Source: Halomontanus rarus
GTDB lineage: Archaea > Halobacteriota > Halobacteria > Halobacteriales > Natrialbaceae
DNA: 64,000 bases
Direction: 5' to 3'
Assembly (NCBI RefSeq): GCF_017357405.1
Contig: NZ_CP071597.1
Location: 744,001 to 808,000 of the forward strand
The position numbers and the translations under genes were made by a program. The notes under the pieces were generated by a model, which saw nothing but the letters and a program-made list of their open reading frames with translations, was not told the DNA's origin and made no database searches. Positions 63,113-64,000 of the stretch are shown here, piece after piece (position 1 is the first letter of the stretch; each line of letters begins with the position of its first letter).

Positions 63113-64000
63113 TGCACGTTCTAATGCTTCCATTCAGCGATAAGAATCCATATCAAGAACAACTATCTCAGGCGCTCCAAAAACAGGGTGTTACTATCAC
63201 CACTACTAGTGATAATCCCTTACAGATAACCACTAATCTACTCCAGAATGGAATGTTTGATATAATTCACCTTCATTGGTTATATCCGATCATTAATGGT
63301 GGTGGTAAGAAGATTTCTATTCTTAGAGCTCTAATGCTTTATTCTGTGCTAAAAATATGTAGTGTTATTGGGATACAGATAGTTTGGACGGTCCACAATC
63401 TATCTGGACATGATAGTGATATGAAGGATTTCGAGATGGATTTTTATAGTTGCTTAGCAAAGGAGATAGCAGATCGGTTAATTGTTCATTCTTGTAATTC
63501 AAAAGAAATAGTAGCCCGAGAATACAGTATCCAGACGAAAGAAAAGATTCTGGTGATCCCCCACGGTAATTACATAAACTATTACAAAAATACCATAGCA
63601 AAGAAAGATGCCCGACTTCAATTAGGTGTCCAAGAAGATACATTTGTATATCTCTTCTTAGGCCAAATTCGGAGCTACAAAAACGTCCCACAGCTTATTA
63701 ATGTGTTTAAATCAATAGAGAAGGATCATGCACGGCTATTAATAATAGGGAAACCAGAATCGGAAGAATATGGGTTATATATCAAAGGACTGTGTGAAAA
63801 CGATGATCGAATTATCCCTCGTTTAGAATTCATTCCGGACGATGAAATTCAAATATTCATGAACGCTGCAGATGTACTTGTCCTTCCTTATGATGAAATT
63901 CTCACATCAGGTTCAGCTATCTTAGGAATGTCTTTTTCTACACCGATAGTTGCTCCTACCCAAGGATGTCTATCCGAAATACTCTCTGATGAGAATAACT
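63112..64000 (+). CDS. Family 4 glycosyltransferase (3' end outside window)
   Basis: The frame is open to the window edge, about 296 residues. MHVLMLPFSDKNPYQEQL opens it; VWTVHNLSGH and LIVHSCNSKEIVAREYSI belong to the acceptor half; FLFLGQIRSYKNVPQLINVF-type text and LEFIPDDEIQIFMNAADVLV, then LPYDEILTSG, belong to the donor half. The ATG overlaps the stop of the upstream gene by one base (TAATG), indicating coupling. Like its neighbour it is very AT-rich. Confidence 0.82.
   Translation, partial: MHVLMLPFSDKNPYQEQLSQALQKQGVTITTTSDNPLQITTNLLQNGMFDIIHLHWLYPIINGGGKKISILRALMLYSVLKICSVIGIQIVWTVHNLSGHDSDMKDFEMDFYSCLAKEIADRLIVHSCNSKEIVAREYSIQTKEKILVIPHGNYINYYKNTIAKKDARLQLGVQEDTFVYLFLGQIRSYKNVPQLINVFKSIEKDHARLLIIGKPESEEYGLYIKGLCENDDRIIPRLEFIPDDEIQIFMNAADVLVLPYDEILTSGSAILGMSFSTPIVAPTQGCLSEILSDENN

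Noticed and set aside
1..64000. tRNA or rRNA genes
   Set aside because: No T-loop GGTTCGAATCC-type strings in a cloverleaf context and no rRNA-like blocks were found by eye; a covariance-model scan would settle this.

Overview
The window looks like a haloarchaeal chromosome, probably Natrialbales-like (for example Natrinema or Haloterrigena). The evidence is very acidic secreted proteins, Tat-type signal peptides, PGF-CTERM surface anchors, many tiny CPxC-type zinc proteins, GTG starts, TATA boxes about 25-35 bases before start codons, and an IS1341-type TnpB element with a DUF2080 partner. No tRNA, rRNA or CRISPR array was seen. All assignments come from reading the sequence, and no database search was run.

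Bases 1-15242 hold a secreted-protein locus. A cohesin-like/PQQ-propeller protein (cut by the left edge) is translationally coupled to a Tat-exported protein with a C-terminal type I dockerin. Next come a 2107-residue PGF-CTERM protein with PEGA repeats, CARDB-like domains and an internal dockerin-like module, and a divergent 1088-residue Tat protein ending in a close copy of that module. This could be an archaeal cohesin-dockerin surface assembly.

Bases 15243-26626 are a patchwork: a DUF7504-like protein, a PhiH1-like winged-helix regulator, small zinc proteins, a PQQ lipoprotein, a polytopic membrane protein, a REC-PAS-PAS histidine kinase, small membrane proteins and several frameshifted or truncated genes. 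Bases 26538-34163 encode a second giant PGF-CTERM surface protein, 2541 residues long, built from about ten alternating modules, many with a conserved cysteine pair.

Bases 34320-41060 are a gene graveyard: a broken paralogue of the membrane protein, two ROK-kinase C-terminal fragments, a broken sugar nucleotidyltransferase and a GlmS C-terminal fragment. Together they look like a decayed amino-sugar pathway. A few intact zinc-ribbon proteins and a Tat-exported protein lie among them.

Bases 41876-64000 form a surface-glycan region: a DUF218 protein, an NAD-dependent epimerase, a sugar nucleotidyltransferase, a phosphodiesterase gene split by a TnpB element, a DPM1-like glycosyltransferase with a membrane tail, an asparagine-synthase-like gene bounded on both sides by 225-bp direct repeats, a Nudix GDP-mannose hydrolase, GDP-mannose 4,6-dehydratase and GDP-fucose synthase (overlapping ATGA), a sulfatase-like enzyme and three glycosyltransferases. 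The right end is strikingly AT-rich, which suggests acquired glycosyltransferase genes. The overall theme is surface proteins and their glycosylation, with heavy gene turnover.
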